Shown here piece after piece: positions 1-8,869 of a stretch of DNA of 64,000 nt (position 1 is the first letter of the stretch; the number at the start of each line of letters is the position of its first letter). The notes beneath the pieces were generated by a model. That model searched no databases, was not told where the DNA came from, and was given only the letters and a program-made list of their open reading frames with translations. Both the position numbers and the translations under genes were made by a program. Origin of the DNA: Bordetella trematum (GTDB lineage: Bacteria; Pseudomonadota; Gammaproteobacteria; Burkholderiales; Burkholderiaceae_B); assembly GCF_900078335.1 (NCBI RefSeq), contig NZ_FKBR01000005.1, positions 40,286 through 104,285 of the forward strand, in the 5' to 3' direction.

Positions 1-219
1 GGCGGCGTCGTAGGCGCGCTCCAGCAGGCCCAGGCGCACCCGCGCCACCGTGTAGTCGGCGGCGCGTTGGTGGCTGTAGAGGCCGATGCGGCCGGCGAAT
101 TCCGTCGGCACCGTTTCGCGGTGCTGCGCAACGTGGCGGATCTGGCGCGTGGACAGCCACAGGCGCACGGCGAAATCGGCCAGCAGGACAGCGACAAACA
201 AGACGGTAAAGTTCAACAA
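1..219 (-). CDS. M48-type metalloprotease, N-terminal part (runs off window)
   Basis: The reverse strand carries an open frame from a TTG start at 219 (preceded by GGAGACG) to the window edge, 73 residues long. It begins with a hydrophobic segment ([19 protein letters not shown]) followed by a charged stretch containing [12 protein letters not shown]. That layout matches the N-terminal membrane domain of CAAX-protease-like M48 peptidases (Ste24/HtpX relatives), which often sit beside orn in Bordetella. The zinc motif HExxH would lie outside the window, so the catalytic part is not seen. It is divergent from orn with about 55 bases between the starts. The family call is from memory of the N-terminal pattern. 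Confidence 0.55.
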   Translation of the reverse strand, partial: MLNFTVLFVAVLLADFAVRLWLSTRQIRHVAQHRETVPTEFAGRIGLYSHQRAADYTVARVRLGLLERAYDAA

Positions 220-275
220 GCAGGCGTCTCCGGCGGGTGTGCGAAAATCCAGGGTTTGCTTCAGGGACAAATTAT

Positions 276-821
276 ATGGCTGTCAACGAAAACCGCTTGG
301 TCTGGCTCGATATGGAAATGACCGGGCTGGATCCGGAAAAGGAACGCATCATCGAAGTGGCCGTGGTCGTGACCGAGCCTGACCTGCGGGTCGTGGCCGA
401 GGGGCCGGTGCTGGTGATCCATCAGCCCGACAGCCTGCTCGACGCCATGGATGCCTGGAATACCTCGACCCATGGCCGCAGCGGCCTGATCGACAAAGTG
501 CGCGCCTCGACCCTGACCGAAGCCCAGGCCGAGCGCCAGCTGATCGATTTCCTGGCCCAATATGTGCCGGCGGGAAAGTCGCCGCTGTGCGGCAACACGA
601 TCAGCCAGGACCGTCGCTTCATGTTCGCCTACATGCCCGAACTGGAGCGTTTCTTCCATTACCGCAACCTTGACGTGAGCACCCTCAAGGAACTGGCGCG
701 CCGCTGGGCGCCGTCCGTCTACAAGGGCTTCGAGAAAAAGAGCCGGCACGAGGCGCTGGCCGATATCTACGAGTCGATCGACGAACTCCGCTACTACCGC
801 GAGCACTTCATCAAGGTATAG
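276..821 (+). CDS. orn: oligoribonuclease Orn
   Basis: This encodes the 3'-5' exoribonuclease that degrades 2-5 nt RNA fragments, including pGpG from cyclic-di-GMP turnover, in the cytoplasm. The 181-residue product has the usual Orn length. The DEDDh exonuclease motifs are visible: [10 protein letters not shown] with Asp12 and Glu14, a [10 protein letters not shown] block near residue 110, and a SRHEALADI block near the C-terminus supplying His and Asp. A longer frame opens with GTG at 237, but the ATG at 276 gives the standard [17 protein letters not shown] start behind AGGGAC. nnrE follows after 21 bases and is probably co-transcribed. Confidence 0.97.
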   Translation: MAVNENRLVWLDMEMTGLDPEKERIIEVAVVVTEPDLRVVAEGPVLVIHQPDSLLDAMDAWNTSTHGRSGLIDKVRASTLTEAQAERQLIDFLAQYVPAGKSPLCGNTISQDRRFMFAYMPELERFFHYRNLDVSTLKELARRWAPSVYKGFEKKSRHEALADIYESIDELRYYREHFIKV

Positions 822-842
822 GCCCCGGCGCAAGGAGCGGCC

Positions 843-1469
843 ATGGCGATCTACAGCGTGGCGCAGTTGCGGCGCATCGAGCGGCGCGCCGCTCAAGAGG
901 GGTTGGACCTGATGGCTCGCGCCGGCCGGGCTGCGGCCGATTTCCTTGCCGCCCGCTTGCCGGCGGGCGGCAACGTCCTGGTGCTTGCCGGGCCGGGCAA
1001 TAACGGCGGCGATGCCCTGGTGGCCGCCACCTGGCTGCAACGCCAGGGCAGGGCGGTCGAGGTGGTCCTGCCGGGCGATCCGGCCCGCCTGCCGCCGGAT
1101 GCCAGATTGGCCTATGCCATCTGGCGCGAAGCCGGCGGACGTGAAAGATCGGATCTGCCGGCGGCAGCGCCGGCGATGGTGGTCGACGGGTTGTTCGGGA
1201 TCGGCCTGAACCGTCCCCTGGAATCCGACTGGCAGGCCATGATCGATACCGTCAATGCCTGGCGGGCGCCGGTACTGGCGCTGGATGTGCCCAGCGGTCT
1301 GTCGGCGGCAACCGGCCAGCCTCTGGGGAGGGCGCTGCAGGCGCGCTGGACCCTGTCTTTCATCGGCACGCCGCCGGCCCTGGCAGCAGGGCAGCCCTGT
1401 CTGGGCGAACACCACGAATGTGATCTCGGCTTGTCGGCGCGGTGGCGGGCGCAGGCGCTGGCAGACTGA
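843..1469 (+). CDS. nnrE: NAD(P)H-hydrate epimerase (YjeF_N domain only)
   Basis: This 208-residue protein is a single YjeF_N domain, which epimerises R-NAD(P)HX to the S form so that the partner dehydratase can repair it. The dinucleotide loop GPGNNGGDALVAA near residues 48-60, the VDGLFGIGL block and the ALDVPSGLSA block are all present. Many bacteria fuse this domain to the ADP/ATP-dependent dehydratase NnrD; here the protein ends after the epimerase domain, so NnrD must be encoded elsewhere. The ATG at 843 follows AAGGAGCGGCC, a good ribosome site. It is downstream of orn and convergent with paaX, whose stop lies only 6 bases away. Confidence 0.9.
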   Translation: MAIYSVAQLRRIERRAAQEGLDLMARAGRAAADFLAARLPAGGNVLVLAGPGNNGGDALVAATWLQRQGRAVEVVLPGDPARLPPDARLAYAIWREAGGRERSDLPAAAPAMVVDGLFGIGLNRPLESDWQAMIDTVNAWRAPVLALDVPSGLSAATGQPLGRALQARWTLSFIGTPPALAAGQPCLGEHHECDLGLSARWRAQALAD

Positions 1470-1475
1470 CAGCAA

Positions 1476-2414
1476 TCAGCCCGCCGCCGGCCGGCCGCCG
1501 AAGCGCTGGTCGATGGCCGGCGGCAAGGGCCGGTAGTGCGTATTCTCCCGGCTGGCGATCGCCTCCAGATGGATTTCCGAAGCGTCGAACAAGGCCCAGT
1601 ACAAGCGGGCGCAGAGTTCGCGCGCAGCGCTGCCCGGCCAGCTGTCGGGCAGCATCGGCATCGGCAGTTGGGGGTCGTGCAGCACGATGCGGCGCCAGCG
1701 GTGCAGCAGCAGCACCCGCAAGGCAAAGGCCTGCGCGGGGCTGGCGTGCGCGGCCCACGCCGTCAAGGGCGAGAAGCTGCGGGTGAACAGGCGATATTGC
1801 TCGGCCACGGCATCCAGGTTCCAGCACTGCGGCACCAGACTGGCAATGGGTAGCCCGCCGGCGTCGGCCAGGTCACGCGCGGCCAGCACCAGGGCCTTGT
1901 CGGGAATGCCGAGTTTTTCCAGGATGTCGTGCGCGGCGCGCGCCTCGGTGGCGGGGTGGGCGAACAGGCCTGGCGCCACCAGGGCGAACCCTTCCCATTC
2001 CAGCTCACGGCGCAGCTCGGCGCGCTCGGCCAGACCGTTGGCCCCGTTGCGCGGCAGCGCCACCAGTGTCCACTCGCCGTTCCAGGCCTGTGGCGGACCG
2101 TCGTAGATGCGTTGCGAGGCCAGTGCGGTCAGCCGACGCCCGGTGTCGGTCATCAGATAGAGGCTGCGCCGGCCATGGCGCTCGGACTGCAGCCAGCCTT
2201 GGGCCACCAGCCTGAACACGCTGGTGCGCAACAGCCTTTCGTTGACGCCGACCGGCGCCAGCAATTCGATCAGATCTCCCAGCCAGATGGCGCCGCCATG
2301 CGGTCCCAGCGCATCACCCAGCAAACTGACGCACAGCGATTTGGCGCGCGGGGGGTCTTGCTTGAGCAGGCGGGCGAGAAAACGGTCGAGCGACTGCGAG
2401 GGGGAACTAGCCAT
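1476..2414 (-). CDS. paaX: phenylacetate degradation repressor PaaX
   Basis: PaaX is the phenylacetyl-CoA-responsive repressor of the paa genes. The 312-residue product matches the family length. It starts MASSPSQSLDRFLARLLKQ, has a winged-helix N-terminal region (RAKSLCVSLLGDALGPHGG, then LLRTSVFRLVAQGWL near residues 55-75) and the long PaaX C-terminal domain with WNGEWTLV and NLDAVAEQYRLF. An in-frame ATG further upstream (about 2466) would add roughly 17 residues, but the 2414 start gives the conserved N-terminus. It is divergent from paaA across a 177-base control region. Use of a PaaX repressor is notable because several betaproteobacteria use a TetR-type PaaR instead. Confidence 0.93.
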   Translation of the reverse strand: MASSPSQSLDRFLARLLKQDPPRAKSLCVSLLGDALGPHGGAIWLGDLIELLAPVGVNERLLRTSVFRLVAQGWLQSERHGRRSLYLMTDTGRRLTALASQRIYDGPPQAWNGEWTLVALPRNGANGLAERAELRRELEWEGFALVAPGLFAHPATEARAAHDILEKLGIPDKALVLAARDLADAGGLPIASLVPQCWNLDAVAEQYRLFTRSFSPLTAWAAHASPAQAFALRVLLLHRWRRIVLHDPQLPMPMLPDSWPGSAARELCARLYWALFDASEIHLEAIASRENTHYRPLPPAIDQRFGGRPAAG

Positions 2415-2467
2415 AAAAAAGGGGCGCAGCGGCCCGGGGGAAGGGGTTGTATTTAGTCTGGGCAACA

Positions 2468-2492
2468 TGATACATAACTCTGATGTGATACA
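2468..2492. promoter_or_regulatory. candidate PaaX operator: direct TGATACA repeats
   Basis: TGATACA occurs at 2468-2474 and again at 2486-2492, an 18-base spacing, just upstream of the predicted paaA promoter. Related TGTATT words lie at 2448-2453 and 2518-2523, so the region has a nested symmetric arrangement (TGTATT, GATACA, GATACA, TGTATT). Location and repetition suggest binding of PaaX; the link is inference. Confidence 0.45.
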
Positions 2493-2501
2493 GAATCTGG
2501 T

Positions 2502-2530
2502 TTGACAATGGAATTTTTGTATTAAATAAT
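2502..2530 (+). promoter_or_regulatory. sigma-70 type promoter of the paaA operon
   Basis: A perfect -35 TTGACA at 2502-2507 is followed after exactly 17 bases by AATAAT (five of six consensus) at 2525-2530. It points to paaA, whose ATG is about 60 bases downstream, and overlaps the repeat set proposed as PaaX operator, so repressor binding would block polymerase. Confidence 0.75.
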
Positions 2531-2591
2531 CCGACCATAGAGAAACTGCATTGGCGCGCCCCGGGCCTGCCATCTGCCGAAGGAGACAACT

Positions 2592-3581
2592 ATGTATGCA
2601 CAACTGGTGGATACCGGCGTCAAGAAACTGCGCGGTCAGGACGAGCTGTCCGCCCCTGAGCAGGCCTTCCAGCGCCGCATCGATGAGGGCGTGCGCATCG
2701 AAGCCAAGGACTGGATGCCCGATGCCTATCGCAAGACGCTGGTACGCCAGATCTCGCAGCACGCCCATTCCGAGATCGTGGGCATGCTGCCCGAAGGCAA
2801 CTGGATCACCCGCGCCCCGTCGCTCAAGCGCAAGGCCATCCTGCTGGCCAAGGTCCAGGACGAGGCCGGCCATGGCCTGTATCTGTACAGCGCCGCCGAA
2901 ACCCTTGGCGTATCGCGCGACGACCTGATCGACGACCTGCATTCGGGCAAGGCCAAGTACTCCAGCATCTTCAATTACCCCACCCTGAGCTGGGCCGACA
3001 TCGGCATGATCGGCTGGCTGGTCGATGGCTCGGCCATCATCAACCAGATTCCGCTGTGCCGTTGCTCCTATGGGCCGTACGCGCGCGCGATGGTGCGGGT
3101 CTGTAAGGAAGAGTCGTTCCACCAGCGCCAGGGCTATGACCTGCTCATCCAGATGTGCCTGCATGGCACGCCCGAGCAGAAGGCCATGTGCCAGGATGCC
3201 CTGAACCGCTGGTGGTGGCCGGCCTTGATGATGTTCGGCCCCTCGGATGCAGATTCGCCCAACAGTGCGCAATCCATGCAGTGGAAGATCAAGCTCTTTT
3301 CCAACGACGAGCTGCGCCAGAAAATGGTCGACCAGACGGTCCCTCAGGCCGAGTACCTCGGCCTGACGGTGCCGGATCCCGACCTGAAGTGGAACGCCGA
3401 GCGCGGCCACTACGATTTCGGCGAGATCGACTGGGATGAGTTCTATTCGGTGATCAAGGGCAATGGCCCGTGCAACCGCGAGCGCCTGGCCGCGCGCGTG
3501 AAAGCGCATGAAGACGGCGCCTGGGTCCGTGACGGCCTGGCCGCCTACGCCGAGAAGCAGGCCCGCCGCAAGGTCGCCTGA
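2592..3581 (+). CDS. paaA: 1,2-phenylacetyl-CoA epoxidase subunit PaaA
   Basis: PaaA is the catalytic alpha subunit of the di-iron monooxygenase that converts phenylacetyl-CoA to the 1,2-epoxide in the cytoplasm. At 329 residues it is the expected size. It shows two ferritin-like iron-ligand helices, one with [17 protein letters not shown] near residue 80-95 and one with [12 protein letters not shown] near residue 175, plus the [14 protein letters not shown] block. The ATG follows GAAGGAGACAACT. It is the first gene of the paa operon, downstream of a near-consensus promoter; paaB starts 77 bases after its stop. Confidence 0.98.
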   Translation: MYAQLVDTGVKKLRGQDELSAPEQAFQRRIDEGVRIEAKDWMPDAYRKTLVRQISQHAHSEIVGMLPEGNWITRAPSLKRKAILLAKVQDEAGHGLYLYSAAETLGVSRDDLIDDLHSGKAKYSSIFNYPTLSWADIGMIGWLVDGSAIINQIPLCRCSYGPYARAMVRVCKEESFHQRQGYDLLIQMCLHGTPEQKAMCQDALNRWWWPALMMFGPSDADSPNSAQSMQWKIKLFSNDELRQKMVDQTVPQAEYLGLTVPDPDLKWNAERGHYDFGEIDWDEFYSVIKGNGPCNRERLAARVKAHEDGAWVRDGLAAYAEKQARRKVA

Positions 3582-3658
3582 GCCCCCTGGGCCTTTCCGC
3601 CTTTCCTTTCCACCCTTGCACGAACAAGGCGCGCCGTGGCGCGCCGGGGATACGCATC

Positions 3659-3943
3659 ATGAGCAAAGCATGGCCCCTTTGGGAAGTCTTCATCCGCAGC
3701 CAGCACGGCCTGGCCCATAAGCACGTCGGCAGCCTGCATGCGCCGGATGCCGAGATGGCCATCAACAATGCCCGCGACGTCTATACGCGCCGCAACGAGG
3801 GCCTGAGCATCTGGGTCGTGCGTGCCGCGGACATCGTGGCCAGCAGCCCGGGCGACAAGGAGCCTTTGTTCGAGCCGGCCAACAGCAAGGTCTATCGTCA
3901 TCCGACCTTCTTCCCCATGCCGGAAGAAATCAAGCACATGTGA
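3659..3943 (+). CDS. paaB: 1,2-phenylacetyl-CoA epoxidase subunit PaaB
   Basis: PaaB is the small bridging subunit needed for assembly of the epoxidase complex, with no catalytic centre of its own. The 94-residue product opens with WPLWEVFIRSQHGLAHKHVG and contains the NARDVYTRRNEGLSIWVV block and the FFPMPEEIKHM end, all typical of the family. It lies between paaA and paaC, only 7 bases before paaC, in the standard order. Confidence 0.97.
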   Translation: MSKAWPLWEVFIRSQHGLAHKHVGSLHAPDAEMAINNARDVYTRRNEGLSIWVVRAADIVASSPGDKEPLFEPANSKVYRHPTFFPMPEEIKHM

Positions 3944-3950
3944 GGCAGGC

Positions 3951-4715
3951 ATGGACAAGCATCTGTTTGAGTATCTGCTGCGCCTGGGCGACAGCACGTT
4001 GATCCTGTCGCAGCGCCTGTCGGCCTGGTGCGGTCACGGGCCGGTGCTCGAAGAAGACCTGGCCCTGACCAATACTGCGCTCGACCTGCTGGGTCAGGCG
4101 CGCATGTGGCTGACGTTGGCCGGCGAGGTCGAGGGCGCGGGGCGCGATGAAGACCAGCTGGCCTATCTGCGCGATGTGCACGAGTTCCGCAATTGTCTGC
4201 TGGTCGAGCAGCCCAACGGCGATTACGGCGCCACGATGGCGCGTCAGTTCCTGTTCGACACCTGGCATTACTTCCTGCTGCAGGGCCTGGTGCAGTCGAG
4301 CGACGAACGCGTGGCCGCCGTGGCCGCCAAAGCCATCAAGGAAGTGACCTATCACGTGCGCCGCGCCGGCGATCTGGTGGTGCGCCTGGGAGACGGCACC
4401 GAAGAGAGCCATCGCCGCATGCAGAACGCCATCGATGCGGCCTGGCGTTATACAGGCGAACTCTTCGTCGATGACGAGGTGGATCTGGACGTGGCCGGGC
4501 GTGGCATCGGTGTTGCGCTGTCCGGACTGCGCGCGCCCTGGCTGGAGCATGTCACCGAGGTGCTGCAGGAGGCCACCCTGGAGGTGCCCGAGGAGGCGCA
4601 GGCCTTCATGCCGCTGCTGCGCGGCGGGCGCCAGGGACGCCACTCCGAAGAGCTGGGCTATGTCCTGGCCGAGATGCAATACCTGCAGCGCGCCTATCCC
4701 GGAGCCAGCTGGTAA
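3951..4715 (+). CDS. paaC: 1,2-phenylacetyl-CoA epoxidase subunit PaaC
   Basis: PaaC is the structural beta subunit that pairs with PaaA in the epoxidase. It is ferritin-like in fold but has no active di-iron site. The 254-residue product begins MDKHLFEYLLRLGDSTLILSQ and contains DLLGQARMWLTLAG and TWHYFLLQ, as in known PaaC. The frame extends further upstream, but ATG 3951 sits just behind paaB (GAGGCAGGC) and gives the family N-terminus. Its TAA stop overlaps the paaD ATG (TAATG). Confidence 0.97.
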   Translation: MDKHLFEYLLRLGDSTLILSQRLSAWCGHGPVLEEDLALTNTALDLLGQARMWLTLAGEVEGAGRDEDQLAYLRDVHEFRNCLLVEQPNGDYGATMARQFLFDTWHYFLLQGLVQSSDERVAAVAAKAIKEVTYHVRRAGDLVVRLGDGTEESHRRMQNAIDAAWRYTGELFVDDEVDLDVAGRGIGVALSGLRAPWLEHVTEVLQEATLEVPEEAQAFMPLLRGGRQGRHSEELGYVLAEMQYLQRAYPGASW

Positions 4716-5218
4716 TGCGCGCCGCACCGCTGGACAGCGCCCGGGTCATGGAATGGCTGCACGCCGTGCCGGACCCCGAGATCCCCGTCCTGTCGGTGGT
4801 CGATCTGGGCGTGGTGCGCGCCGTCGACTGGCAGGACGGCACGTGGGTGGTCACCATTACCCCGACCTACTCGGGCTGCCCGGCCATGCGCGAGATCCGC
4901 GAGGACATCGAGCGCGTGCTCGCCAGCCATGGTCTGGCGCCGGTTCGGGTGGAAACCCGGTTGTCGCCGGCCTGGACCACGGACTGGATGACCGAGCGCG
5001 GGCGGGCCGCCCTGAAAGACTACGGTATCGCTGCGCCCGCCGAACGCGCCATCGATATCTCCGGGATCAGCCGCCGACAGGCCATGCCGGCCATCGCCTG
5101 TCCGCGTTGCGGGTCGCGCAACACGCGCCTGATCAGCCATTTCGGTTCCACCTCCTGCAAGGCGCTCTATCGCTGCATTGCGTGCCATGAGCCCTTTGAT
5201 TACTTCAAGACGCATTGA
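4715..5218 (+). CDS. paaD: phenylacetate degradation protein PaaD (Fe-S assembly factor)
   Basis: PaaD helps mature the metal cofactors of the epoxidase system. The 167-residue product has an N-terminal MIP18/DUF59 domain with VPDPEIPVLSVVDLG and the cysteine block YSGCPAM, then a C-terminal zinc-ribbon-like part with CPRCGS and CIAC spaced about 30 residues apart. Its start overlaps the paaC stop by one base, implying translational coupling, and paaE begins 10 bases after its stop. Confidence 0.96.
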   Translation: MRAAPLDSARVMEWLHAVPDPEIPVLSVVDLGVVRAVDWQDGTWVVTITPTYSGCPAMREIREDIERVLASHGLAPVRVETRLSPAWTTDWMTERGRAALKDYGIAAPAERAIDISGISRRQAMPAIACPRCGSRNTRLISHFGSTSCKALYRCIACHEPFDYFKTH

Positions 5219-5228
5219 CCGGATTCTC

Positions 5229-6317
5229 ATGAGCCAGCCCCAATTCCATTCGCTCAAGGTCGCCTCGGTGGCGCGCAACACCCGCGATGCCGTGGTGGTG
5301 ACCTTTGACCTGCCCGCAGACCTGAACGAGGTGTTCCGCTTCCGCCCGGGCCAGTACCTGACGCTGCGCACCCAGCTCGACGGCGAGGAAGTGCGCCGCT
5401 CGTATTCGATCTGCTCGGCGCCCGAGGACGGCGTGCTGCGCGTGGCCATCAAGCAGGTCGAGGAAGGCGTCTTTTCGAGTTGGGCCAACCAGCAGTTGCA
5501 GCCCGGCCAGACGCTCGAAGTGATGGCGCCGGCCGGCAACTTCACGCTCGATTTCGACGCGGCGAATCAGCGCCACTTTGTGGCCTTTGCGGTGGGCAGC
5601 GGCATCACGCCGGTGCTGTCGCTGGTGAAAACCGCGTTGTCGGCCGAACCCGAGAGCACGTTCACGCTGTTCTTCGGCAACCGCGCCTCCTCGTCGGTGC
5701 TGTTTCGCGAAGAGATCGAAGACCTGAAGAACCGCTACATGCAGCGCTTTTCGCTGGTCTACATCATGAGCCGCGAAACCCAGGACATCGAGCTGTTCAA
5801 CGGCCGTCTGGATGGCGACAAGGTCGAGCAACTGCTGGACACCTGGCTGGCCGGGCGCGAGGTGGACTATGTGTTCGTGTGCGGGCCGCAGACCATGACC
5901 GAAAGCGTGGTTGAGCGGCTGGCCGCGCGCGGGCTGGACAAGTCACGCGTGAAGTTCGAACTGTTCGGCGCGCCCAAGGGGCCGCGCAGCCTGCGTACCG
6001 GTCGGGATACGCCCGCCGCGCCCGGCAAGGGGCAGTGCGAAGTGACGGTCATCCAGGATGGCTATCAGCGCAGCTTCACCATTGCCAAGAACCAGGACAA
6101 CGTGTTGGACGCGGCCCTGGCCCAGGGTGTTGAATTGCCCTATTCCTGCAAGGGCGGTGTCTGTTCGACCTGCCGCTGCAAGGTGATCGAGGGCGAGGTC
6201 GACATGGATGCCAACTTTGCGCTGGAAGACTACGAGGTCGCGCGCGGCTTCGTGCTCAGTTGCCAAAGCTATCCGGTCACTGACCGGCTGGTGCTGGATT
6301 TCGACCAGGAAACCTGA
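5229..6317 (+). CDS. paaE: phenylacetyl-CoA epoxidase reductase PaaE
   Basis: PaaE passes electrons from NADPH through FAD and a 2Fe-2S cluster to the PaaAC oxygenase. The 362-residue product has the class IA-type order: an FAD-binding barrel with RSYSICSAPEDG near residue 57, an NAD(P)-binding half with AVGSGITPVLSLV near residue 120, and a C-terminal plant-type ferredoxin with CKGGVCSTCRCKV and the distal VLSCQSYP cysteine. The frame is open from 5178, but ATG 5229 gives the known MSQPQFHSLKV start. paaN follows after 87 bases. Confidence 0.97.
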   Translation: MSQPQFHSLKVASVARNTRDAVVVTFDLPADLNEVFRFRPGQYLTLRTQLDGEEVRRSYSICSAPEDGVLRVAIKQVEEGVFSSWANQQLQPGQTLEVMAPAGNFTLDFDAANQRHFVAFAVGSGITPVLSLVKTALSAEPESTFTLFFGNRASSSVLFREEIEDLKNRYMQRFSLVYIMSRETQDIELFNGRLDGDKVEQLLDTWLAGREVDYVFVCGPQTMTESVVERLAARGLDKSRVKFELFGAPKGPRSLRTGRDTPAAPGKGQCEVTVIQDGYQRSFTIAKNQDNVLDAALAQGVELPYSCKGGVCSTCRCKVIEGEVDMDANFALEDYEVARGFVLSCQSYPVTDRLVLDFDQET

Positions 6318-6404
6318 TTTTCAGGCCAGCCACTGCGCTGGCCAGTCTCGGGGCTGACCCGCCCCGTCTATTGCGAATCTATAAGAACCATCGGAGAGAA
6401 GGCA

Positions 6405-8069
6405 GTGTCCCAAGCATTCTTTGAACGTCATCAGCCCGTCCTCGAACAGGCCCTGGCTGCGGCCCGCGATCGCGGCTACTGGAGCCCCTTTGCCGAGTCC
6501 CCCAGCCCGCGCAATTATGGCGAGACCGCCGCACAGGATGGCCAGGCCGCCTTCGAGCAGGCGCTGGGCAAGGACTTCGCCCTGGACGGCGTCGCGGCCG
6601 AAGACTGGGTCAGCGAGGCCACGTCGCCGTTCGGCCTGGCGCTGAACATCCGCTATCCGCAGGTTTCGCCCGCCAGGCTGATCGCCTCGGCCCAGGCCGC
6701 CGCTGCCGACTGGCGTCGCGCCGGCCCGCGCACGTGGGTGGGCGTGTCGCTGGAAATCCTGGCGCGCCTGAACCGTCGCAGCTTCGAGATGGCGCACGCC
6801 GTGCAGCACACCACGGGCCAGGGTTTCATGATGGCGTTCCAGGCCGGCGGCCCGCATGCCCAGGATCGTGGCCTGGAGGCCGTGACCTACGCCTGGCAGG
6901 AAATGTCGCGCATCCCGGACGTGGCCTTGTGGGAAAAACCGCAGGGCAAGCATGATCCCATCCGCATGGAAAAGCGTTTCACGATCGTGCCGCGCGGTGT
7001 GGCGCTGGTGATCGGCTGCTCCACCTTCCCGACCTGGAACGGCTATCCGGGCCTGTTCGCCAGCCTGGCCACGGGCAACCCGGTGATCGTCAAGCCGCAT
7101 CCGGCCGCCATCCTGCCGCTGGCCCTGACGGTGCAGATCGCGCGCGATGTGCTGCGCGAGGCGGGCCTGAATCCCGATGTCGTGCAGCTGGCCGCCCATG
7201 CGGCGGGCGACGATACCGCGCAGCGCCTGGCGCTGGATCCGGCCGTCAAGCTGATCGACTTCACCGGCAGCTCGGCCAACGGCCAGTGGCTGGAAGACAA
7301 TGCCCGCCAGGCCCAGGTCTATACCGAGAAGGCCGGTGTGAACCAGGTCATCATCGATTCGGTCGAGGACCTCAAGGCCGTGGTGCGCAATCTCGCCTTT
7401 TCGCTGGGCCTGTATTCGGGCCAGATGTGCACCGCGCCGCAGAACATCTACGTGCCGCGCGATGGCATCCGCAGCGCCGAAGGCCATCTGTCGTTCGATG
7501 ACGTGGCCGCAGCCATCGGCGCCAGCGTCGAGAAACTCTCGGGCGACCCGGCCAAGGCCGTCGAACTGATCGGGGCGATCCAGAACGAGGCCACCGCGCA
7601 GCGCATCGAGCAGGCCCGCGCCCTGGGGCTGCCGGTGCTGGCCGAATCGCGCGCGCTGGAGCATCCGCAGTTTCCGCAGGCGCGGGTGCGCACCCCGCTG
7701 GTGCTGCGCGCCGAAGCCCGGGACGTGCGCATCTTCCAGGAATGGTTCGGGCCGATTTCCTTCGTCATCGCCACCGATTCCACCGCGCACAGCATCGAAC
7801 TGGCACGCGAGACGGTGCGCGAGCATGGCGCGCTCAGCCTGTCGGTCTACACCACCGATGAGCAGGTGGCCGAGCAGGTCCAGGAAGCCGCCGAAGTGGC
7901 CGGCGTGTCGTGGTCGCTCAACCTGACCGGCGCGGTGTTCGTCAACCAGACCGCGGCCTTCAGCGACTTCCATGGCACCGGCGCCAACCCGGCTGCCAAC
8001 GCGGCGCTGTCGGACAGCGCTTTCGTGGCCAACCGTTTCCGCGTGGTGCAAGCCCGCCGCCACGTCTGA
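6405..8069 (+). CDS. paaN: phenylacetate degradation aldehyde dehydrogenase PaaN
   Basis: This 554-residue aldehyde dehydrogenase family protein matches the PaaN type used in the aerobic phenylacetyl-CoA pathway to oxidise the open-chain semialdehyde. Visible features are the NAD-binding stretch PRGVALVIGCSTFPTWNGYP near residue 200, the DFTGSSANGQWL block near 285 and the catalytic-cysteine region YSGQMCTAPQNIYVP near 345. It starts with GTG at 6405 behind GGAGAGAAGGCA. Unlike E. coli PaaZ (about 680 residues) it has no C-terminal hot-dog hydratase domain, so oxepin-CoA hydrolysis needs a separate enzyme. Confidence 0.9.
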   Translation: MSQAFFERHQPVLEQALAAARDRGYWSPFAESPSPRNYGETAAQDGQAAFEQALGKDFALDGVAAEDWVSEATSPFGLALNIRYPQVSPARLIASAQAAAADWRRAGPRTWVGVSLEILARLNRRSFEMAHAVQHTTGQGFMMAFQAGGPHAQDRGLEAVTYAWQEMSRIPDVALWEKPQGKHDPIRMEKRFTIVPRGVALVIGCSTFPTWNGYPGLFASLATGNPVIVKPHPAAILPLALTVQIARDVLREAGLNPDVVQLAAHAAGDDTAQRLALDPAVKLIDFTGSSANGQWLEDNARQAQVYTEKAGVNQVIIDSVEDLKAVVRNLAFSLGLYSGQMCTAPQNIYVPRDGIRSAEGHLSFDDVAAAIGASVEKLSGDPAKAVELIGAIQNEATAQRIEQARALGLPVLAESRALEHPQFPQARVRTPLVLRAEARDVRIFQEWFGPISFVIATDSTAHSIELARETVREHGALSLSVYTTDEQVAEQVQEAAEVAGVSWSLNLTGAVFVNQTAAFSDFHGTGANPAANAALSDSAFVANRFRVVQARRHV

Positions 8070-8080
8070 AGGAGCGCGCC

Positions 8081-8869
8081 ATGACATTCCATGACATCGC
8101 ATTTTCCCTGGAAGGCGGCGTTGCCCGCCTGACCCTCAACCGCCCGGACAAGCTCAACAGCTTCACCGCGCGGATGCACGGCGAAGTGGCCGAGGCGCTG
8201 ACGCGCGTCGAAACCGAAGGCGCGCGCGTCTTGCTGCTGACCGGCGCGGGCCGGGGCTTTTGCGCCGGCCAGGATCTCTCCGAGCGGCGTCCGGCGGAGG
8301 ATGGCAGCCCGCCCGACCTGGGCGAGACGGTCGAGCGCTACTACGCGCCGCTGGTGCGCCGTCTGGCCGCCTTGCCAATGCCCGTGGTGGTGGGCGTCAA
8401 TGGCGTGGCTGCGGGGGCGGGTGCGAATCTCGCCTTTGCCGGCGATATCGTCATCGCCAAGGAGTCCGCCAGCTTCATCCAGTCGTTCTGCCGTCTGGGC
8501 CTGATTCCGGATACCGGCGGCACCTTCGTGCTGCCGCGGCTGGTGGGCCGTGCGCGTGCGGCCGGCCTGGCTTTGCTGGGCGATAAATTGCCGGCCCGCC
8601 AGGCCGAGCAATGGGGGCTGATCTGGCAGTGCGTGGCCGACGAGGAGTTCGAGGCGACCCTTGAGACGCTGGTCGGCCAGCTGGCCCAGGCGCCCACCAA
8701 GGGGCTGGCCTTCACCAAGCGCGCACTGCAGGCGAGCCTGTCCAATGATCTGGCCACCCAGCTCGACCTGGAGCGCGACATGATGCGCGAACTGGGCCGC
8801 AGCGCCGACTACGCCGAAGGCGTGGCCGCCTTCCTCGACAAGCGTCAGCCGGCGTTCAAGGGGCAATGA
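8081..8869 (+). CDS. paaG: 1,2-epoxyphenylacetyl-CoA isomerase PaaG
   Basis: PaaG belongs to the crotonase family and isomerises the ring epoxide to oxepin-CoA. The 262-residue product shows the first oxyanion-hole region GAGRGFCAGQDLSER near residue 55-70 and the second, VNGVAAGAGANLAFAGDIV, followed by CRLGLIPDTGGTFVLPRLVG with the catalytic aspartate. The ATG at 8081 sits 11 bases after paaN behind AAGGAGCGCGCC. Its TGA overlaps the paaI start (ATGA). Confidence 0.95.
   Translation: MTFHDIAFSLEGGVARLTLNRPDKLNSFTARMHGEVAEALTRVETEGARVLLLTGAGRGFCAGQDLSERRPAEDGSPPDLGETVERYYAPLVRRLAALPMPVVVGVNGVAAGAGANLAFAGDIVIAKESASFIQSFCRLGLIPDTGGTFVLPRLVGRARAAGLALLGDKLPARQAEQWGLIWQCVADEEFEATLETLVGQLAQAPTKGLAFTKRALQASLSNDLATQLDLERDMMRELGRSADYAEGVAAFLDKRQPAFKGQ

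Noticed and set aside
2415..3509. Extension of paaX frame by about 365 codons upstream
   Set aside because: It runs antisense through paaA and across the promoter; the normal PaaX start is at 2414.
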